NCBI GenBank assembly: GCA_017503065.1 | Contig: JAFVTT010000028.1 | Span: 1 to 64,000, forward strand | DNA from: Bacteroidaceae bacterium | GTDB lineage: Bacteria; Bacteroidota; Bacteroidia; Bacteroidales; Bacteroidaceae | DNA length: 64,000 bases | Reading direction: 5' to 3' | Shown: positions 25,819 through 35,355 of the stretch, in pieces | Layout of the letters: every line of letters begins with the position of its first letter | Numbering within the stretch: the stretch's first letter is position 1 | Program-made: the position numbers and the translations under genes | Notes under the pieces: generated by a model | Told to the model about the DNA's origin: nothing | Seen by the model: the letters and a program-made list of their open reading frames with translations, nothing else | Databases searched by the model: none

Positions 25819-26598
25819 TTATGTTGTAGTGGTGTCTGTTGTCTGTTTCAGAGCCTCGAGGTAGACTTTCTTCAAGAGCAAGGCCTGCCTTTGGCGAATG
25901 GAGTCGTTCTGTGCATCGGGGCTGATGAAGAAGCCCATGCCGCTGACAATAGTATCCCTGAGGGTATGGTGCCCAAGGGTGATGAGAGAATCTGCCCAGG
26001 GCTGGGGCAGGATGGCGGCATCTATAAGGCCGTCCTTCACCATGCTGAATCTTATGGGAAGGCTGTTGACCTGTGCATGGTACACGTCCATCTCCTCTAT
26101 GCCGGTGGAATCGGTAATCCCGTTCATCCATCTCTCCAGTTGGCTCCAGCGCGTAAGGCCTACCATATTGGTCTTCAGGTCTGTGATGTCTGCTATTCCC
26201 TTGTCCTTGTTGGCGATAAGTTTCAGGCCTACGGGTATAGGCAGTAACATTTCAGGACGAACGGAGTCCGCCAGAATACGGCAGATGCGCAGGGAGTCCT
26301 CGAAATAGACATGCGCCATGTCCGAAAGTACGGCGGTGTCTATGTCCATCATGGCATCGTAGGGCACCAGTTCCATGTCCAATCCCATACGTGCCGCCAG
26401 TCCGCTTTCCTGTGCATGGCGAAGTACGTGGCATTCCTTTACCGGAAGTATGGCGATACGCAAGGATAGGGAATCCTGTGTTTCGGAGCCGTCAGAGAAG
26501 AATAGGGTGGTGGTGTCCTTACCTTCCCTGCATGAAGAGAATGTAAGGATGGCGGTGCAGATTACGGTATGGATGAAAAGTCTTGTGATGCGAAGCAT
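25819..26598 (-). CDS. Lipoprotein resembling a periplasmic substrate-binding protein
   Basis: This protein of 259 residues starts MLRITRLFIHTVICTAILTF, with lipobox FSSC (Cys 23). It shows solute-binding-like features (LRIAILPVKECHVLRHA, then VGLTRWSQLERW and DGLIDAAILPQPWADSLI), similar to NMT1/SsuA-type proteins. No permease or ATPase gene is adjacent. ATG 26598 is preferred to the extended start at 26670, which would place a long tail before the signal peptide and run into the Pgk terminator. The ligand is unknown. Confidence 0.72.
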   Translation of the reverse strand: MLRITRLFIHTVICTAILTFSSCREGKDTTTLFFSDGSETQDSLSLRIAILPVKECHVLRHAQESGLAARMGLDMELVPYDAMMDIDTAVLSDMAHVYFEDSLRICRILADSVRPEMLLPIPVGLKLIANKDKGIADITDLKTNMVGLTRWSQLERWMNGITDSTGIEEMDVYHAQVNSLPIRFSMVKDGLIDAAILPQPWADSLITLGHHTLRDTIVSGMGFFISPDAQNDSIRQRQALLLKKVYLEALKQTTDTTTT

Positions 26599-26644
26599 GA
26601 GGGATGGGTGTGCGCAGTATGCGCTCTGTATTTGCCTTGTTTTG

Positions 26645-26678
26645 AAAAACGAGGGACGCACTGGATGCACGTCCCTCG
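26645..26678 (-). terminator. Rho-independent terminator of pgk
   Basis: On the minus strand CGAGGGACG pairs with CGTCCCTCG (complements of 26670-26678 and 26650-26658), followed by five T. It lies 38 bases after the pgk stop. Confidence 0.85.
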
Positions 26679-26715
26679 CCTGATATAGATGTATCTCGGT
26701 TTTCGTGTCTTCTGA

Positions 26716-27963
26716 TTATCCCTTGATAGCGGCTACGCCGGGGAGAACCTTACCTTCGATAGCTTCCAGAAGAGCGCCGCCACCGGTAGAGATGTAAGAT
26801 ACCTTGTCGGCCAGACCGAACTTGTTCACGCAAGCTACAGAGTCACCGCCACCGATCAGAGAGAATGCACCCTCGGCAGTTGCCTCGGCAATGGCGTTGC
26901 CGATAGCGCGTGAACCACCGGTGAAGGTCTCCATCTCGAATACGCCGGCAGGACCGTTCCACAGGATGGTCTTGCAACCCTTGATGGCCTCGGCAAACAG
27001 TTTCTGAGCCTCGGGACCTGCATCCAGACCTTCCCAGCCCTCGGGAATCTCGTTAGAGGGGCATACCTGAGTGTTGCAGTCGTTCTTGAAGTCGTCGCCA
27101 CAGAGAGCATCGGGAGCCATAACCAGCTCAACACCGTTCTTCTTGGCCAGTTCCTCAACGCCGAGAGCCACATCCAGCTTGTCCAGCTCGCAGATAGAGT
27201 TACCTACGTTGCCGCCGTGAGCCTTTACGAAGGTATAGGTCATGCCACCGCAGAGGATGAGCTTGTCCACCTTGCCCAGCAGGTTCTCGATGATGCCGAT
27301 CTTTGAAGAAACCTTGGAACCACCCATGATGGCGATGAAGGGACGCTTTATGTTTGACAGAACGTTGTCAACAGCCTCAACTTCCTTCTCCATCAGGTAA
27401 CCCAGCATCTTGTTGTCAGCGTCGAAATAGTCGGCGATGACAGCAGTAGAAGCGTGCTTGCGGTGAGCGGTACCGAATGCATCCATTACGTAGCAGTCGG
27501 CATAACTTGCCAGAGTCTTGGCGAACTCAGCCTGACGGCCCTTCATTTCCTTCTTGGCAGCGTCGAACTCGGGAGTACCCTTCTCAACACCTACGGGCTT
27601 GCCTTCCTCCTCGGGATAGTAGCGCAGGTTCTCCAGCAATAGAGCCTCGCCCATCTTCAGGGCAGCGGCAGCGTCGGCAGCCTTGGCGCAGTCCTCGGCG
27701 AATGCAACGGGGCAACCCAGAGCAGCCTCAACGGCAGCACGGATCTGACCCAGAGAGAGCTTGGGGTTAACCTTGCCCTTGGGCTTGCCCATGTGGCTCA
27801 TGATGATGGCAGCACCGCCATCGGCGATAACCTTCTTCAGAGTGGGGAGCGCACCGCGGATACGGGTATCGTCGGTGATGTTACCATTCTCGTCCAGGGG
27901 TACATTGAAGTCTACACGAACGATTGCCTTCTTGCCGGCAAAGTTGTACTGATTGATTGTCAT
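26716..27963 (-). CDS. pgk: Phosphoglycerate kinase
   Basis: This protein of 415 residues starts [21 protein letters not shown] and carries the PGK motifs [42 protein letters not shown] and GGGDSVACV. It catalyses the ATP-forming step of glycolysis between 1,3-bisphosphoglycerate and 3-phosphoglycerate. ATG 27963 is chosen because the conserved N-terminus begins there; the longer reading from 28008 runs into the promoter region. It has its own terminator and so is probably monocistronic. Codon use is strongly biased, as expected for a highly expressed gene. Confidence 0.97.
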   Translation of the reverse strand: MTINQYNFAGKKAIVRVDFNVPLDENGNITDDTRIRGALPTLKKVIADGGAAIIMSHMGKPKGKVNPKLSLGQIRAAVEAALGCPVAFAEDCAKAADAAAALKMGEALLLENLRYYPEEEGKPVGVEKGTPEFDAAKKEMKGRQAEFAKTLASYADCYVMDAFGTAHRKHASTAVIADYFDADNKMLGYLMEKEVEAVDNVLSNIKRPFIAIMGGSKVSSKIGIIENLLGKVDKLILCGGMTYTFVKAHGGNVGNSICELDKLDVALGVEELAKKNGVELVMAPDALCGDDFKNDCNTQVCPSNEIPEGWEGLDAGPEAQKLFAEAIKGCKTILWNGPAGVFEMETFTGGSRAIGNAIAEATAEGAFSLIGGGDSVACVNKFGLADKVSYISTGGGALLEAIEGKVLPGVAAIKG

Positions 27964-28024
27964 AACTTGAATGTTTATTTGTTTGTTGTTAAACGAAATT
28001 GCATACAAAGTTACCTAAAAGGAT

Positions 28025-28675
28025 TTACATCTGCAAACCTTTTGAAGAGAAATGTTTGCAAATGGTGGTTAAACCGCACTTTTCACAATGCGGTGTGCGT
28101 GATTGGCATACATACCTGCCGTGCAATATGAGCCAATGGTGGGCCAATGGGATTATTTCTTCTGGAATGTGGCCAGTCAACTGCTTCTCTACGGACAGAG
28201 GTGTAGTACACGTCTTCGTGACCAGTCCTATCCTATGGCTGACTCTGAACACGTGGGTATCCACTGCCATGCGTGCCTTCTGGAAGATGACTGCCTGTAT
28301 GACGTTTGCCGTCTTGCGCCCCACGCCGGGCAGTTTCTCCAGTTCCTCGCCGGTGGACGGTACGATGCCCCCGTAATCTCTGACGAGCATCTGCGCCATG
28401 CCTACAAGGTGCTTTGCCTTGTTGTTGGGGTAGGACACACTCCTTATATATTTATATATAATGTCGGGAGTTGCCTGTGCCATGGCCTCGGGGGTGGGGT
28501 AGTCCCGGAAGAGAGGCGGTGTTATCTGGTTGATGCGCTTGTCCGTGCACTGTGCGCTGAGTATGACGGCAACCAGCAGTTCGAAGGGCGTACTGTAGTC
28601 CAGTTCCGATTCCGCCACGGGCATCGTCTCCTGAAAGTATCGGATGAGAAAATCGTATCTGTCCTTAGTCTTCAT
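28025..28675 (-). CDS. nth: Endonuclease III
   Basis: This protein of 216 residues has the helix-hairpin-helix LPGVGRKTANV with catalytic Lys 121, Asp 139 in VDTHVFRV, and a C-terminal four-cysteine iron-sulfur cluster (Cys 190, 197, 200, 206), the same spacing as E. coli Nth. It removes oxidised pyrimidines from DNA and cuts the abasic site. It overlaps the M64 peptidase gene by 11 bases, so translation is likely coupled. Confidence 0.96.
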   Translation of the reverse strand: MKTKDRYDFLIRYFQETMPVAESELDYSTPFELLVAVILSAQCTDKRINQITPPLFRDYPTPEAMAQATPDIIYKYIRSVSYPNNKAKHLVGMAQMLVRDYGGIVPSTGEELEKLPGVGRKTANVIQAVIFQKARMAVDTHVFRVSHRIGLVTKTCTTPLSVEKQLTGHIPEEIIPLAHHWLILHGRYVCQSRTPHCEKCGLTTICKHFSSKGLQM

Positions 28676-29960
28676 GGCAGAGGAAATTTACAAGTCTTTC
28701 TATAGCCCTTTGGCACACGGGGCAGAAGTCCGGGGCCTGGTTGGTGTGCATGCGGCAATCCTGTGCGGGGCGGTACACACCCTTGGACTGGTAACCGCCA
28801 CCTTCGTAGACACCCACCTTGGTGTATCTGTCCTTTCCATCGGCCTCTGTCGGAATCTTGGTCCCTGCCGGAAGCATGTCCTTCCACTTGCTGCCGAAGT
28901 CGGTAAGGGTGGTCAGATTCTGTTCCCATGGCTCTATGCCGGCAGGATATATGGTCACGTACTGGTCGTCATAGAAATATTCGTCCGCCAGCCCGGCAAA
29001 GGAATGTCCGAACTCATGCACTATAACCGATTTGTAGGCAGGGCCTCGTGAAGCGCTCAGCATGTAGTTGTTGTATATTCCTCCGCCACCGTACTCGTCG
29101 GTGTTGGCAAGGATGACGATACTTTCGCATGGTATACCGTCCAGGATGTCATAAAGTTTCTTGATGTTGGAGGTGGTAAGGTAGCGTTCGCTATAGAACG
29201 TGTCGAAGTGGCTGCCAACTGCCGTGCACTTCCAGTCGTTGTTCTTGGGGACGCTCACGCCGGAATGTTCCGACGGAACCTCCACGGCAATGAAATTGAA
29301 CCTGTCCTTCAGTTGGCCGAAAGGCTTGTGGCGGAAGATGGATTCCATGCTCTCCATGCAGTCCTTGTTGAACTGCTCCATTTCGTCTTTGGTGTAGCCT
29401 TCGGGAATGAATACGATGTCTATCTTCTCCTTGCTGTTGCCCGCCTTGTGCAGATAACGGTACGGCAGGGTCTCCTTCTCGGCATGCTTGCTTATCAGCC
29501 TGTCGGCAGGGTCGATGGTATGCTTCAAGTAAGACTTTGTGCCATTGTGCATATTCTTCAGTTCCACAGTGACTTGTACTTTCTCTTTAGGCATTGGAAT
29601 CAGGAACGAGTTTTCAAAACTTTTTGCCACTCGTGTAGCCTCTTCGGTACTCTGCCATTCCTGGAAGAGAGTGGAGAAACTGTGCATGTAGATGGTGTCC
29701 GAACCGGTAATGTCCGTGACAGTGATTGTGCCATTTCCCTGCAGCGGAAGGGTGTTCATGTTGATGCGCCTGCCGTACCAGCCCTTGAAGGACTTCATCC
29801 TGTCCAGATAGATCGCCTGGGATTTGTCGTTTCCGGCAAAGGTGTAGTCAAGTCTCAGCGTGGCATCCTCGAAGTGTTGTCCGAACTCCTGTGCCGAAGC
29901 CTCGTGGCATGTGCCTGTCAGGCTCAATGCAAGGCTTATGGAAAGTAAATATTTCTTCAT
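28665..29960 (-). CDS. M64 family metallopeptidase (IgA peptidase-like)
   Basis: This protein of 431 residues has a signal peptide ending near EASAQ. The zinc motif HEFGHSFAGLADEY carries the two His, catalytic Glu and third-ligand Asp of family M64. KIDIVFIPEGYTKDEM and TDEYGGGGIYNNY also match the family. It is exported and likely cleaves host or dietary protein; the family's IgA label does not prove that substrate. Cys residues near the end may form a disulfide. It sits upstream of nth on the same strand with an overlap. Confidence 0.92.
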   Translation of the reverse strand: MKKYLLSISLALSLTGTCHEASAQEFGQHFEDATLRLDYTFAGNDKSQAIYLDRMKSFKGWYGRRINMNTLPLQGNGTITVTDITGSDTIYMHSFSTLFQEWQSTEEATRVAKSFENSFLIPMPKEKVQVTVELKNMHNGTKSYLKHTIDPADRLISKHAEKETLPYRYLHKAGNSKEKIDIVFIPEGYTKDEMEQFNKDCMESMESIFRHKPFGQLKDRFNFIAVEVPSEHSGVSVPKNNDWKCTAVGSHFDTFYSERYLTTSNIKKLYDILDGIPCESIVILANTDEYGGGGIYNNYMLSASRGPAYKSVIVHEFGHSFAGLADEYFYDDQYVTIYPAGIEPWEQNLTTLTDFGSKWKDMLPAGTKIPTEADGKDRYTKVGVYEGGGYQSKGVYRPAQDCRMHTNQAPDFCPVCQRAIERLVNFLCHED

Positions 29961-30185
29961 GATGTATGTTGTTTGTCGTCACGTCTCCTTCATGGTAGTC
30001 CCTGCATATCGCCTGCATGCTACCGCCCGGCAAATGTACGAAAAATAATTGTTATCTCTTTTAGTTTTTTGCTAATAACAGATAATTTCATCGCGGTGTG
30101 CGTTTGTTTTCCCCGTTTTCATCAATAAATGCGCCTGTTTCAAGAATTTGTAAGCCTTTAGTGCCATTAAATGAGGAAAAATTAC

Positions 30186-30193
30186 TATCTTTG
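30186..30193 (+). promoter_or_regulatory. Bacteroidetes -7 box, TATCTTTG
   Basis: TATCTTTG lies 31 bases before the ftsY ATG and supports the start at 30,225 rather than the longer reading at 30,171. Confidence 0.65.
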
Positions 30194-30224
30194 CGCAATA
30201 TTTAAGTATATAAGTAGAAAGATA

Positions 30225-31175
30225 ATGGGATTGTTTTCATTTTTCAGTAAGGAAAAGAAGGAGACTCTGGACAAAGGGCTCGAGAAGACCAAAAGCGGTT
30301 TCTTCGACAAGATAGCAAGAGCCGTGGCAGGTCGCGACAAGGTTGATGATGAGGTGCTGGACAACCTGGAAGAGGTATTGGTAACAAGCGATGTGGGTGT
30401 GGACACCACACTTCGCATAATAGAGAGAATAGAGCAGCGAGTTGCCCGTGACAAGTATGTCGGTACCGGCGAATTGAACCGCATACTTCGTGACGAGATT
30501 GCCCAGCTCCTGACAGAAAACAACACCGAAGATACCGAAGGTTTCACGCTTCCCGAGGGCAAGCGCCCCTACGTAATTATGGTAGTTGGCGTGAACGGTG
30601 TGGGCAAGACCACCACAATAGGCAAATTGGCATACCAGTTCAAACAGGCCGGTATGAAGGTTGTCCTTGGCGCAGCCGACACCTTCCGTGCAGCCGCCGT
30701 GGAGCAGATTGTCATTTGGGGAGAAAGGGTAGGAGTGCCCGTGGTGAAGCAGCAGATGGGCAGTGACCCTGCTTCAGTTGCCTTCGATACCCTTCAAAGT
30801 GCCATGTCGCAGGGGGCTGACGTTGTGATCATAGACACCGCAGGCCGTCTTCACAACAAGAAGGGGCTGATGGACGAACTTACCAAGATAAAGCGTGTGA
30901 TGCAGAAACTTATGCCCGAAGCTCCGAACGATGTAATGCTTGTTTTGGACGGAAGCACCGGACAGAATGCATACGAGCAGGCAAAGCAGTTTACCGCGGC
31001 TACCGAGGTGACAAGCATGGCCGTGACCAAGCTGGACGGCACGGCAAAGGGCGGCGTGGTAATAGGCATATCCGACCAGTTCAAGATACCTGTGCGCTAT
31101 ATCGGTTTGGGTGAGGGCATGGAAGACCTACAGCCCTTCAACCGTGTGGAGTTCGTAGACTCTCTGTTCAAATAG
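30225..31175 (+). CDS. ftsY: Signal recognition particle receptor FtsY
   Basis: This protein of 316 residues has an NG GTPase domain with GVNGVGKTTTIGKLA, DTFRAAAVEQ, DTAGRLHNKKGLMDEL, TKLDGTAKGG and the C-terminal GLGEGMEDLQPFN. It lacks the long acidic A domain of E. coli FtsY. Its N-terminus (MGLFSFFSK) is short and amphipathic for membrane contact. It works with SRP RNA (encoded at 333-438) and Ffh. It is the first gene of a run with rimO and two HU-type genes. Confidence 0.96.
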   Translation: MGLFSFFSKEKKETLDKGLEKTKSGFFDKIARAVAGRDKVDDEVLDNLEEVLVTSDVGVDTTLRIIERIEQRVARDKYVGTGELNRILRDEIAQLLTENNTEDTEGFTLPEGKRPYVIMVVGVNGVGKTTTIGKLAYQFKQAGMKVVLGAADTFRAAAVEQIVIWGERVGVPVVKQQMGSDPASVAFDTLQSAMSQGADVVIIDTAGRLHNKKGLMDELTKIKRVMQKLMPEAPNDVMLVLDGSTGQNAYEQAKQFTAATEVTSMAVTKLDGTAKGGVVIGISDQFKIPVRYIGLGEGMEDLQPFNRVEFVDSLFK

Positions 31176-31197
31176 TATCCCCCAAGTTCTGCCCGCG

Positions 31198-32502
31198 ATG
31201 AAGATAGACATTATTACCCTTGGATGCAGCAAGAACCTGGTGGACAGCGAAAGGCTCATGCGCCAGTTGGAGGCCGTTGGTTACGAGGTGACACATGATG
31301 CCGAAGAACTTGCCGGAGAGATTGCCGTGGTGAATACCTGCGGTTTTATCGCCGATGCACAGGAGGAAAGCATAAACATGATTCTTGAACTTGCCCAGCG
31401 CAAGACGGAAGGCGACCTGAAGAAACTCTATGTGATGGGTTGCCTAAGCGAGAGGTTCATGGATGAACTAGGCAAGGAAATCCCGGAGGTTGACCGATAT
31501 TATGGCAAGTTTGACTGGACACGACTGCTTGCAGACTTGGGGCATGAATACGACGAAAGTATCGGCAACGAACGTCATATCACCACACCGTCGCACTATG
31601 CATATCTGAAGATTTCAGAGGGATGTAACCGTAAATGCGCCTATTGCGCCATTCCCATCATTACCGGCGCACACCGCTCGCGTCCCATGGAAGAGATACT
31701 GGCTGAGGTACGTCATCTCGTTTCCCAAGGAGTGAAGGAATTTCAGGTTATTGCCCAGGAACTGACGTTCTATGGCCTGGACCTCTACAAAGAGCGGCGC
31801 ATAGCGCAGCTTGTGCAGGCAATGGCAAATGTTCCCGGTGTGGAGTGGATACGTCTGCACTATGCCTATCCTACGGACTTCCCCATGGAGCTGCTTGACG
31901 TAATGCGTGAGAACGATAACGTCTGCAAGTATCTGGACATTGCCCTGCAACATATTTCTGACAATGTGCTTGATGCCATGCACAGGCATATCACCAAGGA
32001 AGAGACCTATATACTGATTGAGAACATCCGCAAGCAGGTACCGGGCATACATCTCCGCACCACGCTGATGGTGGGTTTTCCCGGTGAGACAGACGAAGAC
32101 TTTAAGGAACTTTGCGACTTTGTAAGTTGGGCACGCTTCGAGCGTATGGGGGCCTTTGCCTACAGTGAGGAGCAGGGAACTCCCAGTGCCAGATTGTACG
32201 AGGACAACATTCCCGAGGACGTAAAGCAGGAGCGCCTGTCCAGACTTATGCGCCTCCAGCAGAGGATTTCCGCAGAGATTCAGGAGGAGAAGGTTGGCAG
32301 GGAAATGCGTGTTGTCATAGACCGCGAGGAAGGTGAATGGTATGTGGGACGTACGGAGTTCGACTCGCCTGAGGTGGACCCCGAAGTCCTCATTCCTTCG
32401 TCGTCGGCAGACATGCTTCCGGGCACCTTCTGCAATGTCCGCATCGTAAGGGCAGACGACTTCGACCTTTATGGGGAGGTGATTGGAGAAGAATCAAATT
32501 AA
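31198..32502 (+). CDS. rimO: Ribosomal protein S12 methylthiotransferase RimO
   Basis: This protein of 434 residues is a radical SAM enzyme. The catalytic cluster cysteines are 143, 147 and 150 (EGCNRKCAYC), and the second cluster uses Cys 10, 48 and 82 in the UPF0004 domain (GCSKNLVDSE, NTCGF, GCLSE). A TRAM domain ends the protein. It adds a methylthio group to an Asp of S12. The gene follows ftsY by 22 bases and precedes the HU gene by 18. Confidence 0.96.
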   Translation: MKIDIITLGCSKNLVDSERLMRQLEAVGYEVTHDAEELAGEIAVVNTCGFIADAQEESINMILELAQRKTEGDLKKLYVMGCLSERFMDELGKEIPEVDRYYGKFDWTRLLADLGHEYDESIGNERHITTPSHYAYLKISEGCNRKCAYCAIPIITGAHRSRPMEEILAEVRHLVSQGVKEFQVIAQELTFYGLDLYKERRIAQLVQAMANVPGVEWIRLHYAYPTDFPMELLDVMRENDNVCKYLDIALQHISDNVLDAMHRHITKEETYILIENIRKQVPGIHLRTTLMVGFPGETDEDFKELCDFVSWARFERMGAFAYSEEQGTPSARLYEDNIPEDVKQERLSRLMRLQQRISAEIQEEKVGREMRVVIDREEGEWYVGRTEFDSPEVDPEVLIPSSSADMLPGTFCNVRIVRADDFDLYGEVIGEESN

Positions 32503-32520
32503 CGAATCCGATTATAAAAA

Positions 32521-32793
32521 ATGAACAACAAGGAGTTTATTGCAGAGTTGGCACGACGCACAAAGTCAAATGCCAAGGAAACGCAACAGAGAATGAATGT
32601 GCTGGTGCAGGAAATCACAGAGCGCCTTTGTGACGAGGATTCGATTATGGTGTCCAACTTCGGTTCGTTTGAGACCAAGAAGCGTTTGGAGAGAGTGCTT
32701 GTATCCCCGACTACAGGCCAGCGCATGTTGGTGCCGCCAAAGATTGTGGTAGGTTTCAAGCAAAGCAACACCTTGAAGAGTAAGATAAAGTAA
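32521..32793 (+). CDS. HU family DNA-binding protein
   Basis: This protein of 90 residues has the HU fold (MNNKEFIAELARRTKSNAKE) and the beta-arm region VSNFGSFETKKRLERVL. It would bend and compact DNA as a dimer. It directly precedes a second HU-type gene of unusual architecture; the stop and the next ATG are 16 bases apart, with AGGAGG between. Confidence 0.93.
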   Translation: MNNKEFIAELARRTKSNAKETQQRMNVLVQEITERLCDEDSIMVSNFGSFETKKRLERVLVSPTTGQRMLVPPKIVVGFKQSNTLKSKIK

Positions 32794-32809
32794 GGAAGGA
32801 GGAATATTG

Positions 32810-34129
32810 ATGAACAGTAAGTTGGGCATTCAGGATTTGGCTTCGGCATTCTCCGAGCGCTATGGCATGGACCAAAAGTCTTCCGTGGCTTTTGTCAAGG
32901 CTGTGTTTGATATAGTGGAGGAGTATGTCGCGATAGACAAATTGGTAAAGATAAAGGGATTCGGTACTTTCAAACTAATCAGTGTGTCTGACAGGGAGAG
33001 CGTGAATGTGAACACCGGCGAACGCATCGTTATTGCGGGACATACCAAGCTTACCTTTACCCCAGAGGCTTCGCTTAAGGATGCGGTGAACCGACCGTTT
33101 TCTGATTTTGAGACTACGCCCCTCAACGAAACAACATCGATTGAGGAGATGGAGAAGATACCTGTGCAGGAAGACGATGATTCTGCTGATGGTATGTCGG
33201 AACCGGAACCGTCCCAGTCTTTCCTGGAAGTCATAGAAGAAACGGCAATAGAAGAGGCTGGCTTGCAACATACTGATGCAATGGCAGATTTGTCCGAACC
33301 GGCCGTTGCCGCTTCTGATGCCGGAACTTATGAAGAACAGGAAGAACATCAAATTCGTGCGTCCGATGCTACGGCTAAAGAAGATGATGCGGCTTTGTCT
33401 TCAGGGGACGGCGAACCTGCTGCAGCGGACAATGCCATCATTTCTCCAGAAGCTCCAGAATCGAAAATCAATATCGACGGATTTTCTGACGATACTCCCG
33501 AAGCAAGGCCTTATGAGCGAAAGCCCAATGAAGAGAATCCTTCCTACCCAATGTCAGACGAACCAATGGACATGCCTGTGGTGGACGGGAAATGCAAGAA
33601 GCGCGGTTGGCTGTTTGTCCTTATGGCAGTTATCCTCATGGCTTTGTCATATATGGCCGGATACTATCGTGTCTTGGATATGATAGATTTCAGCATGTAT
33701 CCAGAAACCACAGAGGCGGAACGTACAGTTGAAACAGACAGTACCCCAGAGGAACCGGCCAACAATCCTGTTGCAGAAGTGCATGACTCAATAGCCAATA
33801 ACGATACCGTACAGACGGATACTTTGGGTGCCCTGCAAGTTCCTGCGGCTAACAAGCAGCAAACTGACAGCCAGGAAGATCCTGCTGAGATAGCGAAGTA
33901 TTTTCCTCAGGTTCCAGGAGGCGATTATTGGATAGTTGGCGATGCCGGATATGTTCATCATATGCAGGTAGGAGAAACACTGTATAGGATTGCACGCAAG
34001 GAACTCGGAGACCAGAACCTTGTCCGCTATCTTATAGTGTTCAACAAGTTTGAAGATCCCAACATTATCCATACAGGTGACCCTATCAGGATACCCAAAC
34101 TAGTGAAGAAGGACATTCAGGCAAACTGA
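32810..34129 (+). CDS. HU-like domain, membrane segment and LysM domain fusion protein
   Basis: This protein of 439 residues has an N-terminal HU-like DNA-binding domain (about residues 1-95, with FVKAVFDIVEEYVAI, IKGFGTFKL and TGERIVIAGHTKLTF). A long acidic, low-complexity linker (about residues 95-260) and one transmembrane segment (about 265-285, WLFVLMAVILMALSYMAGYY) follow. The C-terminal LysM domain (about residues 381-435, VGETLYRIARKELGDQ) lies outside if the positive-inside rule is followed. The start at 32810 has AGGAGG eight bases upstream. It follows rimO and HU closely. It could link the nucleoid to peptidoglycan. Confidence 0.88.
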   Translation: MNSKLGIQDLASAFSERYGMDQKSSVAFVKAVFDIVEEYVAIDKLVKIKGFGTFKLISVSDRESVNVNTGERIVIAGHTKLTFTPEASLKDAVNRPFSDFETTPLNETTSIEEMEKIPVQEDDDSADGMSEPEPSQSFLEVIEETAIEEAGLQHTDAMADLSEPAVAASDAGTYEEQEEHQIRASDATAKEDDAALSSGDGEPAAADNAIISPEAPESKINIDGFSDDTPEARPYERKPNEENPSYPMSDEPMDMPVVDGKCKKRGWLFVLMAVILMALSYMAGYYRVLDMIDFSMYPETTEAERTVETDSTPEEPANNPVAEVHDSIANNDTVQTDTLGALQVPAANKQQTDSQEDPAEIAKYFPQVPGGDYWIVGDAGYVHHMQVGETLYRIARKELGDQNLVRYLIVFNKFEDPNIIHTGDPIRIPKLVKKDIQAN

Positions 34130-34156
34130 TGGCATAATATAAAATATTGCACTGGT

Positions 34157-34184
34157 ACAAGGCAGCCGTTTGTGGTTGCCTTGT
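34157..34184 (+). terminator. Possible terminator hairpin after the HU-LysM gene
   Basis: ACAAGGCA (34157-34164) pairs with TGCCTTGT (34177-34184) just after the stop. There is no T run, so termination is uncertain. Confidence 0.4.
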
Positions 34185-34262
34185 GTCCGTTATATATGTA
34201 TGTGATGTTAACTTGTTTTTAACACGCTTTATATATTGTATAGGACTTTTTAAAACTTTAGC

Positions 34263-34294
34263 TTTGCCTATGTGGCATATTCTTGCTACCTTTG
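34263..34294 (+). promoter_or_regulatory. Promoter of the Bat operon
   Basis: TTTG (34263-34266), 20 bases, then TACCTTTG (34287-34294): the canonical Bacteroidetes form, 34 bases before the MoxR ATG. Confidence 0.8.
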
Positions 34295-34328
34295 CATGCA
34301 GAACAATAAAAAGTACTTTTAAGATACT

Positions 34329-35321
34329 ATGAACTCTTTTGATATCCGTGCTCTCAACGAGCAGATAGAGCGCCAGAGCGCATTCGTTACCAACCTGCAG
34401 ACTGGAATGGCTCAGGTTATTGTGGGCCAGAAGCATTTGGTGGAATCTTTGCTGATAGGTCTTCTTAGCGATGGTCATGTACTGCTCGAAGGTGTGCCTG
34501 GTCTGGCAAAGACACAGGCCATCAAGACATTGGCTTCGCTTGTGGATGCGCAGTTCAGCCGAATCCAGTTCACTCCCGACCTGTTGCCTGCCGACGTTAT
34601 CGGTACGATGATTTATTCGCAGAAGGAGGAAAGTTTCCAGGTGGAGAAGGGTCCCGTATTTGCCAATTTCGTTCTGGCAGATGAAATCAACCGTGCTCCG
34701 GCCAAGGTGCAGAGTGCATTGCTGGAGGCCATGCAGGAGCGCCAGGTTACCATTGGCAAGGAAACCTTCCAACTGCCCAAGCCCTTCCTGGTGCTGGCCA
34801 CGCAGAATCCCATCGAACAAGAGGGTACATATCCTCTGCCTGAAGCACAGGTGGACCGTTTCATGCTTAAGGTTATTATCGATTATCCCAAACTGGAGGA
34901 AGAGAAACTGATTGTGCGCCAGAATATCAAGGGCGAGGCTCCTGCCATAACTCCGCTGATGAGTACACAGGAGATTATGGAGGCCCGTGCTGTGGTTCGT
35001 CAGGTTTACCTGGACGAAAAGATAGAGCAGTATATTGCCGATATTGTTTTTGCCACACGTTATCCCGAGAAGTACGCCCTCAAGGACATAAAGGATTATA
35101 TCGAATTCGGTGCCAGTCCCCGTGCAAGTATCAACCTTGCCTTGGCGGCAAGGGCGTATGCCTTCATCAAGCGTCGCGGATATGTCATTCCGGAGGATGT
35201 CCGTGCTGTGGCTCATGATGTCCTGCGCCATCGTATAGGCTTGTCCTATGAGGCAGAGGCCAACAACATTACTCCCGAGGAAATCGTAAGCAAGATAATC
35301 AACAAGATAGAGGTGCCCTAA
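34329..35321 (+). CDS. MoxR-type AAA+ ATPase of the Bat operon
   Basis: This protein of 330 residues has Walker A GVPGLAKTQ (about residues 56-64), Walker B LADEIN with RAPAKVQSALLEAMQERQV, and sensor motif LATQNPIEQEGTYPLPEAQ. MoxR ATPases act as chaperones for adjacent von Willebrand A proteins. It is the first gene of a nine-gene run that ends with the SIMPL protein. Confidence 0.95.
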   Translation: MNSFDIRALNEQIERQSAFVTNLQTGMAQVIVGQKHLVESLLIGLLSDGHVLLEGVPGLAKTQAIKTLASLVDAQFSRIQFTPDLLPADVIGTMIYSQKEESFQVEKGPVFANFVLADEINRAPAKVQSALLEAMQERQVTIGKETFQLPKPFLVLATQNPIEQEGTYPLPEAQVDRFMLKVIIDYPKLEEEKLIVRQNIKGEAPAITPLMSTQEIMEARAVVRQVYLDEKIEQYIADIVFATRYPEKYALKDIKDYIEFGASPRASINLALAARAYAFIKRRGYVIPEDVRAVAHDVLRHRIGLSYEAEANNITPEEIVSKIINKIEVP

Positions 35322-35355
35322 TCTGTTGTCTGGAACATCGTGCAAGTAAAAAAGC

